From Conexibacter arvalis (GTDB lineage Bacteria; Actinomycetota; Thermoleophilia; Solirubrobacterales; Solirubrobacteraceae): a DNA stretch of 64,000 bases. Below are positions 7,694-15,930 of the stretch, in pieces (position 1 is the stretch's first letter; every line of letters begins with the position of its first letter). The notes beneath the pieces were generated by a model. The model did not search any database and was not told the DNA's origin. It saw nothing but the letters and a program-made list of their open reading frames with translations. The stretch is from contig NZ_JACHNU010000001.1 of assembly GCF_014199525.1 (NCBI RefSeq), positions 1,652,182 through 1,716,181 of the forward strand. The letters run 5' to 3'. The position numbers and the translations under genes are program-made.

Positions 7694-8692
7694 ATGACGT
7701 TCGCCTGGATCGGCCTTGCCGTCTTCATCGTCGCAGCGCTCGCGCTCGACCTCCGAGGGCACGGCGGCAGAGCGATGAGACCCAAGCAGGCGCTGTTCTG
7801 GTCGATCACGTGGACGGTGATCGGCGTCGCCTTCGCCGCCGTCGTGGTCGTGATCGAGGACGGCACCGCCGCGAGCGAGTACCTCGCCGGCTTCCTGATC
7901 GAGAAGTCGCTGTCGCTCGACAACCTGTTCGTCTTCGCGATCCTCTTCTCGTTCTTCCAGGTGCCCGACGAGCAGCGCCTGAAGGTGCTGATCTTCGGCA
8001 TCGCCGGCGCGATCGTCCTGCGCACGATCTTCATCCTCGTCGGCGCGGCCGCGCTCGACGCCTTCCACGCGACGACCTACGTGCTCGGCGCGCTGCTGCT
8101 CTTCACCGCGATCAGAATCGCCAGATCGGGCGGGGAGGAGATGGACCCGGAGAGAACGCTGCTGATGCGCTGGATGCGCAAGCTGCTGCCGATCTCCAAG
8201 GAGTACGACGGCGACAAGCTGTTCACCGTCGAGAACGGCCGCAGACTGGCCACCCCGCTGTTCGCCGCGCTGGCGCTCGTCGCGGCCTTCGACGTGATGT
8301 TCGCGATCGACTCGATCCCGGCGATCTTCGCGATCACGCGTGACACGTTCGTCGTCTTCGCCGCGAACGCCTTCTCGCTGCTGGGCATGGTCTCGCTCTA
8401 CTTCCTGCTCGACGGCCTGCTCGACCGCTTCCGCTTCCTCCACTACGGCCTCGCGGTGATCCTCGCCTTCGTCGCGGCGAAGCTGCTGCTGGTCGACACC
8501 TCGTTCCACCCGTCGATCGGCGTCTCGATGGCGGTGATCGTCGTCTCGCTCGCCGGCGCCGCGCTCGCCTCGGTGATCGTCGAGCGCAGAGAGGCGCGCC
8601 TCGCCGCCGAGCGCGCCGCCGCCGGCCACGGCCCGCTGCCGGCCGAGCCGCCGGCGGAGGAGAAGGACGAGACCCCCGCGCCGCGCGCGTAG
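7694..8692 (+). CDS. TerC/Alx-family membrane protein, probable manganese exporter
   Basis: 332 residues with about eight membrane helices. Conserved TerC motifs are present: 'FLIEKSLSLDNLFVFAILFSFF' (acidic Glu/Asp in a helix), 'FDVMFAIDSIPAIFAITRD' (Asp pair in helix) and 'RFRFLHYGLAVILAFVAAK'. TerC/Alx proteins export Mn2+ and help load manganese onto, or protect, secreted enzymes. The C-terminal 45 residues are a charged Ala/Glu/Pro tail. RBS AAGGAG lies 10 bases before the ATG and is caught in the hairpin described for the riboswitch, supporting manganese-induced expression. Confidence 0.9.
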   Translation: MTFAWIGLAVFIVAALALDLRGHGGRAMRPKQALFWSITWTVIGVAFAAVVVVIEDGTAASEYLAGFLIEKSLSLDNLFVFAILFSFFQVPDEQRLKVLIFGIAGAIVLRTIFILVGAAALDAFHATTYVLGALLLFTAIRIARSGGEEMDPERTLLMRWMRKLLPISKEYDGDKLFTVENGRRLATPLFAALALVAAFDVMFAIDSIPAIFAITRDTFVVFAANAFSLLGMVSLYFLLDGLLDRFRFLHYGLAVILAFVAAKLLLVDTSFHPSIGVSMAVIVVSLAGAALASVIVERREARLAAERAAAGHGPLPAEPPAEEKDETPAPRA

Positions 8693-8823
8693 CGCCCGCT
8701 TCCGGCCCGCGCGACCCCGCGTCGGGCGGGCCGCTCTCGACGCTCGCTGCCGCCCCGCGCGACTGCGCGCCGGGCGGGCGGCCCGCTCCGGCGCTCGCGC
8801 CCGCCCCGCGCCGTCCCCACCGC

Positions 8824-9468
8824 TCAGTAGCGGCCGAACGCCAGCGCGCGGTGGATCTGCTCGATCTGCGGCGCCAGCTCCATCAGGCCCTCGACGCCGC
8901 GGGTGCGGACGTGCTCGGCGGTCAGCTCCCAGACGGCGGCGGCGGCCGCCTGGGGGATGTGGTCGGGCAGCGGCCCGAGCGCCGGATCCTCGGCGCGGGC
9001 GGCGCGGTAGCCGTCGGCTATGACGGCCGCGAAGCGGCCGTGGAGGACGGCGCGGCGCGCGAGCGCGTCCTCGCCGGCGCCGAGCACCTCGATCAGGAAC
9101 GAGCGCGCGAAGGCCGGCTCGGCCGCGAGCACCTCGAGGTAGACGCGCGCGCCGACGCGCAGCTGCTCCTCCCAGCCGTCGGCCTCCGCGACCGCCTGCA
9201 CGACGAGCCCGAGCAGCAGCTCGAAGCCCGACTCCCACGCCGCCAGGAAGCAGGCGTGCTTGTCGGCGAAGTGCTCGTAGAAGGTCTTGCGCGAGACGCC
9301 GGCGCGGGCGATCACGTCGGCGACCGTCGTCGCGGCGTAGCCCTGCTCGGCGACGCAGGCGGCCATCGCCTCCAGCAGCCGGCCGCGCTGCGAGGCGAGC
9401 ACGACGTCGCGCGCCGCCGCGTGGCGCCCGCGCGGCAGCGACCGCGGGATCGCCGGTTCGCCGCTCAC
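8824..9468 (-). CDS. TetR/AcrR-family repressor
   Basis: 214 residues if translation begins at the GTG at 9468. The HTH is clear: 'RGRLLEAMAACVAEQGYAATTVADVIARAGVSRKTFYEHFADKHACF' features (short pieces: VADVIARAGVSRKTFYEHF) near residues 20-70, followed by a helical ligand domain with 'FLIEVLGAGEDALARR'. An open frame continues upstream to 9702 but runs through a Gly/Ala/Arg tandem repeat and an inverted repeat, so it is unlikely to be coding. It faces away from a monooxygenase gene across a 257-base gap with two TetR-like palindromes, suggesting it represses that gene. Confidence 0.85.
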   Translation of the reverse strand: MSGEPAIPRSLPRGRHAAARDVVLASQRGRLLEAMAACVAEQGYAATTVADVIARAGVSRKTFYEHFADKHACFLAAWESGFELLLGLVVQAVAEADGWEEQLRVGARVYLEVLAAEPAFARSFLIEVLGAGEDALARRAVLHGRFAAVIADGYRAARAEDPALGPLPDHIPQAAAAAVWELTAEHVRTRGVEGLMELAPQIEQIHRALAFGRY

Positions 9469-9472
9469 GCCG

Positions 9473-9525
9473 CCGCCCGCCCGCGCCGCTCCGCCCGCCC
9501 GCGCCGCTCCGCCCGCCCGCCCGCG
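9473..9525. repeat. short GC tandem repeat, 18-bp unit
   Basis: The unit CCGCCCGCCCGCGCCGCT occurs at 9473-9490 and 9491-9508 without change, followed by a partial third copy to 9525. It lies directly upstream of the TetR start codon and beside the inverted repeat at 9525. Probably slippage-prone spacer DNA. Confidence 0.8.
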
Positions 9526-9573
9526 ATGAGGTGCGAGTTCTGGTCGCTGTGCGACCGCAGATCGCACCTCATC
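9525..9573. repeat. nested inverted repeat (copy 1)
   Basis: Outer 12-bp perfect arms GATGAGGTGCGA (9525-9536) and TCGCACCTCATC (9562-9573) enclose 'GTTCT', an inner perfect hairpin GGTCGC-TGT-GCGACC (9542-9556) and 'GCAGA'. It lies in the tetR/monooxygenase gap. A second element with the same plan is at 20049-20097. It may be a transcribed hairpin, a small mobile palindrome or a protein-binding site. Confidence 0.7.
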
Positions 9574-9632
9574 GGCGGCGCGCCAGACTCGCCTCCGGCG
9601 TATGTGCCATCGATCGGTGTAGTATGCGCTTG

Positions 9633-9674
9633 CATCGTGGAAACACGATGGTACAGTAGGAAACAGGCTGTTTC
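9633..9674. promoter_or_regulatory. two palindromic operators for the TetR/monooxygenase pair
   Basis: Two perfect inverted repeats lie 52-93 bases upstream of the monooxygenase start: CATCGTG-GAAA-CACGATG (9633-9650) and GAAACAG-G-CTGTTTC (9660-9674). Lengths of 15-18 bp with small centres are typical TetR operators. That the neighbouring repressor binds them is inferred from position. Confidence 0.6.
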
Positions 9675-9725
9675 TACGAGGCGGCGCACGGCCGCGCACC
9701 ACTCGACCGGAAGCGAGACGCAGCG

Positions 9726-11243
9726 ATGAGCGAGCAGACCGAGATCCCCGCGCACGTCGACGTCGCGATCGTCGGCACCGGCTTCGCCGGGCTCGGGATG
9801 GCGATCAAGCTCAAGCAGGCCGGGCGCGACGACTTCGTGCTGCTGGAGCGCGCCGGGGACGTCGGCGGCACTTGGCGCGACAACACCTACCCGGGCTGCC
9901 AGTGCGACGTGCCGTCCAACGTCTACTCGTTCTCCTTCGCCCCCAACCCCGGCTGGACGCGCACCTTCGCGCCCCAGCAGGAGATCTGGGCGTACCTCAG
10001 GGACGTCACCGAGCGCTACGGCCTGCGCCCGCACATCCGCTTCGGCGCCGAGCTGACGGGCGCCGAGTGGGACGAGGCGGCGCAGCGGTGGACGGTGGAG
10101 ACCGCGCGCGGGACGTTGACCGCGCGCGTGCTCGTCGGCGCGATGGGGCCGCTCAGCGAGCCGGCGATCCCGCGCATCCCCGGCCTCGACCGCTTCGAGG
10201 GGACGAGCTTCCATTCCGCCACGTGGGACCACGGCCACGACCTGCGCGGCCGCAGGGTCGCCGTCATCGGCACCGGCGCCTCGGCGATCCAGTTCGTGCC
10301 GGCGATCCAGCCGCAGGTCGGTCGGCTGACCGTCTTCCAGCGCACGCCGCCGTGGATCATGCCGCGCCGCGACCGCCGCGTCCGCCCGCGCGAGCGCGCC
10401 CTCTTCAGGCTGCTGCCGGCGGCGCAGAAGCTCGTGCGCGACACCGTCTACGTCGGCCGCGAGCTGACCGTCCTCCCGTTCATGAAGCCGGGGCTGCTCG
10501 GCAAGGTCCCGGAGCGGATGGCGCGCGCCCACCTCGCCCGCTCGGTGCGGGACCCGGAGCTGCGCGCGAAGCTGACGCCCAGCTACGGCGTCGGCTGCAA
10601 GCGGATCCTGCTGTCGAACGAGTGGTATCCGGCGCTCCAGCAGCCCAACGTCGACGTCGTCACCGACGGCATCGCGGAGATCCGGCCGAACGCGGTCGTG
10701 ACCGCCGACGGCCGCGAGCACGAGGTCGACACGATCATCTTCGGCACCGGCTTCCACGTCACCGACATGCCGTTCGTCGACAAGCTGCGCGGACGCGGCG
10801 GGAAGCTGCTCGGCGACCTCTGGCGCGAGCAGGGGATGCAGGCGCTGCGCGGCACGACCGTCCACGGCTTCCCGAACCTCTTCCTGATGGTCGGGCCGAA
10901 CACCGGCCTCGGCCACAACTCGATCGTCTACATGATCGAGTCCCAGCTCGCCTACGCGATCGACGCGCTGGAGACGACGGCGCGCGAGGGCGCGGCCGTC
11001 TTCGATCCGACCGCCGCGGCGCAGACCGCCTTCAACGAGCTGGTCGCGAAGCGGATGAAGGGGACGGTCTGGACCTCGGGCGGCTGCGCCAGCTGGTATC
11101 TCGACGCCCACGGCCGCAACACGACGCTGTGGCCGGGCGCCTCGTGGCGCTTCCGGCTCCAGACGCGGCGGTTCGATCCGGCCGAGTACCGCCTCGACGC
11201 GCCGGTGCCCCAGCCGCGGCCCGAGCCGGTCGCCGTCGCCTGA
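9726..11243 (+). CDS. flavin-containing (Baeyer-Villiger type) monooxygenase
   Basis: 505 residues. Two Rossmann loops, FAD 'GTGFAG' (17-22) and NADP 'GTGASA' (about 181), flank the Baeyer-Villiger fingerprint FxGxxxHxxxW (F-E-G-T-S-F-H-S-A-T-W, about 157-167), here followed by D rather than P. The FAD region 'VGGTWRDNTYPGCQCDVPSNVYSF' pattern (VGGTWxxNxYPGxxxDxxxxxY) is also typical. These enzymes use NADPH and O2 to turn ketones into esters or lactones. ATG at 9726 follows AGCGAGACGCAGCG. It is alone on its transcript, ended by a strong hairpin at 11272, and probably repressed by the divergent TetR protein until a ketone-type inducer is present. Confidence 0.9.
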   Translation: MSEQTEIPAHVDVAIVGTGFAGLGMAIKLKQAGRDDFVLLERAGDVGGTWRDNTYPGCQCDVPSNVYSFSFAPNPGWTRTFAPQQEIWAYLRDVTERYGLRPHIRFGAELTGAEWDEAAQRWTVETARGTLTARVLVGAMGPLSEPAIPRIPGLDRFEGTSFHSATWDHGHDLRGRRVAVIGTGASAIQFVPAIQPQVGRLTVFQRTPPWIMPRRDRRVRPRERALFRLLPAAQKLVRDTVYVGRELTVLPFMKPGLLGKVPERMARAHLARSVRDPELRAKLTPSYGVGCKRILLSNEWYPALQQPNVDVVTDGIAEIRPNAVVTADGREHEVDTIIFGTGFHVTDMPFVDKLRGRGGKLLGDLWREQGMQALRGTTVHGFPNLFLMVGPNTGLGHNSIVYMIESQLAYAIDALETTAREGAAVFDPTAAAQTAFNELVAKRMKGTVWTSGGCASWYLDAHGRNTTLWPGASWRFRLQTRRFDPAEYRLDAPVPQPRPEPVAVA

Positions 11244-11271
11244 ACCGCGCGGCGCTCCCCCGAAGCGAGAC

Positions 11272-11312
11272 GCGCGTGACGCGGAACTGCGTCACGCGCC
11301 CCCTCAGGGGGG
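11272..11312 (+). terminator. hairpin terminator after the monooxygenase
   Basis: Perfect 11-bp stem GCGCGTGACGC-GGAACT-GCGTCACGCGC (11272-11299) immediately followed by a second small stem, CCCCC-TCA-GGGGG. No U-tract, as is common in high-GC actinobacteria. Confidence 0.6.
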
Positions 11313-11343
11313 AGAGAATGGCTCGCGAGGGCGACATCGCCGC

Positions 11344-11566
11344 TTGACGCGGACGGAGCGCCCGGCATATAACAGGCTCTGGCGCCGCGCACTGCGGCGT
11401 CGGGGGAACGAAAACGAGGAGCAGCTCGTGGTAGGCGTTCACCGAGTCCGCACGCATCTGGGGCCGGTCGTCGCGGGCTGCGATGAACTGATGTCGAGGG
11501 GACCGCGCGGTTGCGGGCGCTCTGCGCCGCCGCTCCGCGCTGCCCGAAGGGCGAGGTGAGGAGCCG
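11344..11566 (+). promoter_or_regulatory. promoter and long leader of the methyltransferase-IleRS operon
   Basis: TTGACG (11344-11349), an 18-base spacer and TATAAC (11368-11373) form the best sigma-70-like promoter seen in the window. Transcription would begin near 11380, giving a leader of about 187 bases with no plausible ORF. The leader can form GC-rich hairpins (for example GCCC-GAA-GGGC near its end) before the RBS GAGGAG at about 11555. I could not match it to a known riboswitch. The whole 11244-11566 gap holds only the preceding terminator and this promoter plus leader. Confidence 0.65.
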
Positions 11567-12610
11567 ATGGCCGACGTCGAACCGTTGCTGCGGACCGAAT
11601 CCGGGGATGCGATAGGCGGCGACGCGGCCGCGCGACGTCCGGTCTTCGAGCTGTTCGAGGGGTTCGCGCTCACGAGCGTGCTCGCCTCGCTCGAGCGCGC
11701 CGGCCTGCTCGCCCGCCTCGAGGGCGGCAGCGTGCCCGCCGACCCGAGCGAGGGCAGAGACGGCTTGCCGCTCGCGACGCTCCGCTATCTTGCTCAACGA
11801 GGAGTGGTCGAAGAGGTCAACGGGATGTTCACCCTTTCCCAGCGCGGTCGCGAAATCTGCAAGGACAAGGGCTACCTGGTCTGGCTCCAGGGCGGCTACG
11901 GCCACGTCCTCGCGTCGCTCGGCGACTTCTCGACCGGCGCGCGGCGCTACGGCGACGACGTCATACGCGACGGCCGCTGGGTCGCCGACGGCTCGGCGCT
12001 GATCGGCCGCGACGACGTCTCGCCGCACGCGACCGAGGTCCTCACCGGGATCGACTTCAGCCACGTCGTCGACCTCGGCTGCGGCAACGCCCGCTTCCTG
12101 ATCGCGGCCGCCAACCGCTTCGGCGTCACCGGCGTCGGCGTCGACCTCGCGCCCGAGGCGTGCGAGGACGCCGGGCACGCGATCGCCGCCGCGGGGCTCG
12201 AGGACAAGATCAAGGTCCGCTGCGGCGACGCCGGCGACCTCGACGCGATCCCGGAGCTGGCCGAGGCCGACCTCGCGGTCGCCTTCTTCCTGCTGCACGA
12301 GATCTTCGAGCACGGGCGCGAGGCGCTGATGGCCTACCTGCGCAAGCTCGGCTCGATCATGCCGAGAGGGGCGTACATGCTCGTCGCGGAGGTGCAGCCG
12401 GCCAGCGGCGCGCCGGACGAGAAGTGGCGGCCGGAGTTCACGCTGCTGCACGCGATCATGCGCCAGCAGCTGCTGACCGCCGAGGGCTGGCACGACGCCT
12501 TCGTCGAGGCCGGCTGGTCGCGCCACGAGGTGCGCGACCTCGGCCTCCCGGGCGCCGTCCTGCTGCTGTACCAGAACACCGCGCCCGCGGGCGCCGAGGG
12601 AGGTGAGTGA
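11567..12610 (+). CDS. class I SAM-dependent methyltransferase
   Basis: 347 residues. An N-terminal helical/winged-helix-like dimerisation domain ('LFEGFALTSVLASLERAGLL', 'LRYLAQRGVVEEVNGMFTLS') precedes the SAM-binding fold with motif I 'VVDLGCGNARF' (about residue 167) and 'GVGVDLAPEA'. This layout is shared by small-molecule O-methyltransferases and by the alpha-keto acid C-methyltransferases of antibiotic pathways (MppJ type). First gene of a seven-gene operon; stop is 3 bases before the cupin start. Because the operon's other enzymes handle 2-oxo-C5 acids, C-methylation of such an acid is an attractive but unproved role. RBS GAGGAG precedes the ATG. Confidence 0.85.
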   Translation: MADVEPLLRTESGDAIGGDAAARRPVFELFEGFALTSVLASLERAGLLARLEGGSVPADPSEGRDGLPLATLRYLAQRGVVEEVNGMFTLSQRGREICKDKGYLVWLQGGYGHVLASLGDFSTGARRYGDDVIRDGRWVADGSALIGRDDVSPHATEVLTGIDFSHVVDLGCGNARFLIAAANRFGVTGVGVDLAPEACEDAGHAIAAAGLEDKIKVRCGDAGDLDAIPELAEADLAVAFFLLHEIFEHGREALMAYLRKLGSIMPRGAYMLVAEVQPASGAPDEKWRPEFTLLHAIMRQQLLTAEGWHDAFVEAGWSRHEVRDLGLPGAVLLLYQNTAPAGAEGGE

Positions 12611-12613
12611 CCG

Positions 12614-13006
12614 ATGCAGATCGCGCAACGGTCGGGCGTGACGATCACCGACGGGCTGCCGGTCTTCGTCGAGGTCGAGGGCCATCACGCGCCGACGCCG
12701 TTCATGGTCACTCCGGAGACGCTGCCGGGCACGCCGTTCAGCATCGCCGTCGTCGACGCGGCGAGACTGGTCGGCGCCCCGCACGCCGACCTCCACGTCC
12801 ACGACGACCATGACGAGCTCTACCTCGTCGCGACGCCGGGACTGCGGTTCACCGTCGAGACCGAGGACGACGCGATCGAGCTGCGCTCGCCGGCGACGAT
12901 CTCGATCCCGGCAGGGGTCAAGCACCGGCTGATCTGCCACGAGGTCGAGGGCGACCACTGCCCGTTCCTCGGGATCCTGGTGGAGAAGGGGACGCTGCCC
13001 GCCTAA
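12614..13006 (+). CDS. cupin-domain protein
   Basis: 130 residues with one cupin barrel. Motif 1 is 'HADLHVHDDHDELYLV' (His-rich with Glu, the metal set) and motif 2 is 'PAGVKHRL' with His. Small cupins of this type act as isomerases, epimerases, decarboxylases or dioxygenases, usually with Fe, Mn or Zn. It sits between a methyltransferase and an acetaldehyde dehydrogenase in one operon, so its substrate is probably the pathway's oxo or enol acid. RBS GGAGGTG is located in the end of the preceding gene. Confidence 0.8.
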   Translation: MQIAQRSGVTITDGLPVFVEVEGHHAPTPFMVTPETLPGTPFSIAVVDAARLVGAPHADLHVHDDHDELYLVATPGLRFTVETEDDAIELRSPATISIPAGVKHRLICHEVEGDHCPFLGILVEKGTLPA

Positions 13007-13035
13007 GGGCGGTGAGAGGGGGAGACAGGAAAGCG

Positions 13036-13998
13036 ATGGAAGCGTCAGCCGCAACGAGAACGAGCCCGCCGCCGCGACCGCATCTGCGGCTCGCCGCGCA
13101 GGGCGGTGGCGGCGCCCTGCGCGTCGGCATCATCGGCACCGGCAACATCGGCACCGACCTGCTGCTCAAGGTGCAGCGGTCGCCGCTGCTCGAATGCGAG
13201 CTGTTCGCCGGCCGCAACAGCAGATCGGCCGGCATAGGCAAGGCCCGCGAGCTGGGCGTCGAGACCTCCGATCGCAGCATCGCGCCGTTCGTCGAGGAGC
13301 CCGGCCGCTTCGACCTGATCTTCGACGCGACCTCGGCGGCCGACGCCGCGCGCCACTACGAGCTGCTGAAGCCGCTCGGGATACCGGTGATCGACCTGAC
13401 CCCGGCGAAGCTCGGCAAGCTCTGCATCCCGGCGCTCAACCTCGCCGACTGCGTCGGCCAGCCCAACCTCTGCATGGTCACGTGCGGCGGCCAGGCGGCG
13501 GTGCCGCTGGCGCGCTGCGTGATCGAGACCCAGCCGGAGGTCGAGTACGTCGAGATCGTCTCGACGAGCGCGTCGGCGAGCGTCGGGCCCGCGACGCGGA
13601 TCAACATAGACGAGTACCTGGCGACGACCGAGGCGGCGCTGCGCCACTTCAGCAAGGCCGAGCGGGTCAAGTCGATCCTGCTCGTCAACCCGTCGAAGCC
13701 GCCGATCATGATGCAGAACACGGTCTTCGCGAAGGCCGACGAGGCCGACCTGCCGGCGCTGACGGCGGCGGTCGAGCAGATGGTCGAGCGGATACGGGCC
13801 TACGTCCCCGGCTACCGGCTGGTCGTCGCGCCGCTGCACGAGAACGGGCGCATCGCGATGACCGTCCAGGTCGCGGGCGCCGGCGACTACCTGCCGGCCT
13901 ACGCCGGCAACCTGGACATCATCACCTGCGCCGCGGTCGCCGCGGCGGAGGAGAACGCGCGAGTCCTCCTTGGGGGCTCCGCCGCGACGGGACACTGA
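13036..13998 (+). CDS. acetaldehyde dehydrogenase (acylating)
   Basis: 320 residues, close to the usual 300-320 of MhpF/DmpF/BphJ. N-terminal Rossmann motif 'VGIIGTGNIGTDLL', and the catalytic Cys150 in 'VTCGGQAAVP', match the family. The enzyme interconverts acetaldehyde + CoA + NAD+ and acetyl-CoA + NADH, and channels acetaldehyde from or to the aldolase partner, which is the next gene. ATG at 13036 with AGGA upstream is preferred over a frame extension to 13012. There is an extra Pro/Ala-rich N-terminal 25 residues before the Rossmann fold. Confidence 0.93.
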   Translation: MEASAATRTSPPPRPHLRLAAQGGGGALRVGIIGTGNIGTDLLLKVQRSPLLECELFAGRNSRSAGIGKARELGVETSDRSIAPFVEEPGRFDLIFDATSAADAARHYELLKPLGIPVIDLTPAKLGKLCIPALNLADCVGQPNLCMVTCGGQAAVPLARCVIETQPEVEYVEIVSTSASASVGPATRINIDEYLATTEAALRHFSKAERVKSILLVNPSKPPIMMQNTVFAKADEADLPALTAAVEQMVERIRAYVPGYRLVVAPLHENGRIAMTVQVAGAGDYLPAYAGNLDIITCAAVAAAEENARVLLGGSAATGH

Positions 13999-14029
13999 GG
14001 CGTGAGATGACTGAGGGGGAACCAGTCGC

Positions 14030-15094
14030 ATGGCACAGATCCTGATCAGCGATCCGACGCTGCGGGACGGCAACCACGCCGTGCAGCACCGACTCAACGA
14101 GGAGCAGATCCGCCGCTACGCCGCCGCGGCCAACGCCGCGAGAGTCGCGATAGTCGAGGTCGGGCACGGCAACGGCCTCGGCGCCTCCTCGCTGCAGGTC
14201 GGCGAGGCGCTGCTGAGCGACGCCGACATGCTGCGGATCGCCCGCGAGGAGCTCTCCGACGTGAAGCTGGGCGTCTTCGGCATCCCCGGCTTCGCGACGA
14301 TGACGCGCGACCTCGACGTCGCGATCGACGCCGGCGCCGACGTCTTCCGCGTCGGCGCCCATTGCACCGAGGCCGACCTGACAGAGCGCCACATCACCTA
14401 CCTGCGCGAGCAGGAGAAGGACGTCTACGGCGTCCTGATGATGTGCCACATGGCCACGCCCGAGCGGCTCTGCGAGGAGGCGCTCAAGATGAAGGCATAC
14501 GGGGCGAGAGGCGTGATCGTGATGGACTCGGCCGGCGCCTTCCTGACCGCCGACCTGCAGGACCGCATAGCCCGGCTGGTCGACGCGACCTCGTTCGCGA
14601 TCGGCTTCCACGGCCACAACAACCTCTGCCTCGCGGTCGCCAACTCGGTCGCGGCGGTCGACGCCGGCGCGACGATCGTCGACGGCACGGCGCGTGGCTT
14701 CGGGGCCGGCGCCGGCAACACCGAGCTGGAGGTGCTCGTCGCGGTGCTGGCCGAGCTCGGCCACGACACCGGCATAGACCTCTACAAGGTGCTCGACGCC
14801 GCCGACCTCGCCGAGCGCGAGCTGGTGCAGCAGCTGCCGAGCACCGACTCGGTCGGCATCGTCAGCGGCCTCGCCGGCGTCTTCTCCGGCTACTCGAAGC
14901 CGGTCCGCCGGATCGCCAGAGACTTCGGCGTCGACCCGCGCGACGTCTTCTTCGCGCTCGGCAGACGCGAGGTGATCGCCGGCCAGGAGGACGTGATCCT
15001 CGAGGTCGCGATGGCGCTGCGCGACGCGGTCGAGGAGCAGAGGCTGGAGCAGCAGGACGAAGAGATACGCACGACCGAGGGGGAACGGTCATGA
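14030..15094 (+). CDS. 4-hydroxy-2-oxovalerate aldolase
   Basis: 354 residues of the DmpG/MhpE/BphI family (HMGL-like TIM barrel plus C-terminal communication domain). 'DPTLRDGNHAVQH' supplies R12, D13 and H16, equivalent to the catalytic Arg-Asp-His of BphI, and 'GFHGHNNL' gives the metal HxH. It splits 4-hydroxy-2-oxopentanoate to pyruvate and acetaldehyde, and the reaction is reversible. It forms a channelling complex with the acylating dehydrogenase encoded just upstream. A GAGGGGGA RBS precedes the ATG. The gene ends in ATGA overlapping the next start. Confidence 0.94.
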   Translation: MAQILISDPTLRDGNHAVQHRLNEEQIRRYAAAANAARVAIVEVGHGNGLGASSLQVGEALLSDADMLRIAREELSDVKLGVFGIPGFATMTRDLDVAIDAGADVFRVGAHCTEADLTERHITYLREQEKDVYGVLMMCHMATPERLCEEALKMKAYGARGVIVMDSAGAFLTADLQDRIARLVDATSFAIGFHGHNNLCLAVANSVAAVDAGATIVDGTARGFGAGAGNTELEVLVAVLAELGHDTGIDLYKVLDAADLAERELVQQLPSTDSVGIVSGLAGVFSGYSKPVRRIARDFGVDPRDVFFALGRREVIAGQEDVILEVAMALRDAVEEQRLEQQDEEIRTTEGERS

Positions 15095-15930
15095 CGCCGC
15101 GCACGATCACGGGGACCTTCGACGGCGCCCGCCCGGCGATGCTGGAGGCGAGCGAGCTGACGCCGCACCACGAGGCGCTCGCGCGCCTGCTCTGGCACGC
15201 CGAGCTGCAGGGCGAGCCGATCGAGCCGCTGAGCGGCACCTTCCCGGACCTGACGCTGTGGGACGCCTACCGGATACAGGCGATCGGGCGCGGCCTGCGC
15301 AGCGCCGAGGGGGAGGAGCTGCGCGGCTGGAAGGTCGGGCTCACCTCCCGCGCGATGCAGGAGATGATGAACGTCGACCAGCCCGACTCCGGCTACCTGC
15401 TCGAGTCGATGGTCGTCCACAGCGGCGCGCAGCTGCGCGCCTCGCGCTTCATCCAGCCGCGCGTCGAGGCCGAGATCGCCTTCCTGCTGAAGTCGCCGCT
15501 GGAGGGGCCGGGCGTCACCCGCGAGGAGGTGCTGGAGGCGACCCACGCCTTCGCGCCGGCGCTCGAGGTGATCGACAGCCGCATCACCGACTGGCGGATC
15601 GGGATCGTCGACACGGTCGCCGACAACGCCTCCTCGGGCATGTGCGTGATCGGCGACTGGGAGTCGGCCGAGGACATCCGCTCCGAGCAGATCGGCGTCA
15701 GCCTCGCGGTCGGCCCCGAGCTGGTCCGCGGCCGCGGCGACGCCGTCCTCGGCCACCCCGCCGAGCCGGTCGCGTGGCTGGCGCGGACGCTCGCCGAGCA
15801 GGGCCTGCGGCTGGAGCCGGGCGACATCGTGATGCCGGGCTCGGTCGCGCGCGCCGTGCCGATCGCCGCCGGCCAGACGGCCTACGCGACCTACGACCGC
15901 CTCGGCGAGGTGAGCGTCAGCCTTGTCTGA
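15091..15930 (+). CDS. 2-keto-4-pentenoate hydratase / oxalocrotonate decarboxylase family
   Basis: 279 residues. 'GWKVGLTSRAMQEMMNV', 'RVEAEIAFLL' (metal Glu pair) and 'VDTVADNASSGMCVIGDW' are typical of the FAH-superfamily MhpD/DmpE/DmpH proteins. In meta-cleavage catabolism they hydrate 2-hydroxypenta-2,4-dienoate to 4-hydroxy-2-oxopentanoate or decarboxylate oxalocrotonate. In this operon the reverse, dehydration of the aldol product, is also possible. It overlaps the aldolase stop by 4 bases and the next start by 8 bases. Hydratase and decarboxylase members cannot be separated by eye. Confidence 0.88.
   Translation: MTPRTITGTFDGARPAMLEASELTPHHEALARLLWHAELQGEPIEPLSGTFPDLTLWDAYRIQAIGRGLRSAEGEELRGWKVGLTSRAMQEMMNVDQPDSGYLLESMVVHSGAQLRASRFIQPRVEAEIAFLLKSPLEGPGVTREEVLEATHAFAPALEVIDSRITDWRIGIVDTVADNASSGMCVIGDWESAEDIRSEQIGVSLAVGPELVRGRGDAVLGHPAEPVAWLARTLAEQGLRLEPGDIVMPGSVARAVPIAAGQTAYATYDRLGEVSVSLV

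Noticed and set aside
9469-9702. Longer TetR protein starting at 9702
   Set aside because: The extension runs through the 18-bp tandem repeat and the inverted repeat and gives a Gly/Ala/Arg-rich sequence; the GTG at 9468 gives a normal TetR length.
11272-11312. Third copy of the nested-hairpin element
   Set aside because: It has an 11-bp stem but no inner hairpin and no GTTCTGG hinge; it is better read as a terminator.
11480-11566. T-box riboswitch in the leader of the operon that ends with ileS
   Set aside because: An ACCGCG core exists but the UGGN bulge, the stem I specifier loop and a clear sequestrator were not found.
11567-15930. Ordinary meta-cleavage catabolic operon
   Set aside because: Only the lower-pathway trio is present; no ring dioxygenase or semialdehyde hydrolase, and the addition of methyltransferase, AlaX and IleRS does not fit. 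Not excluded, but considered less likely.
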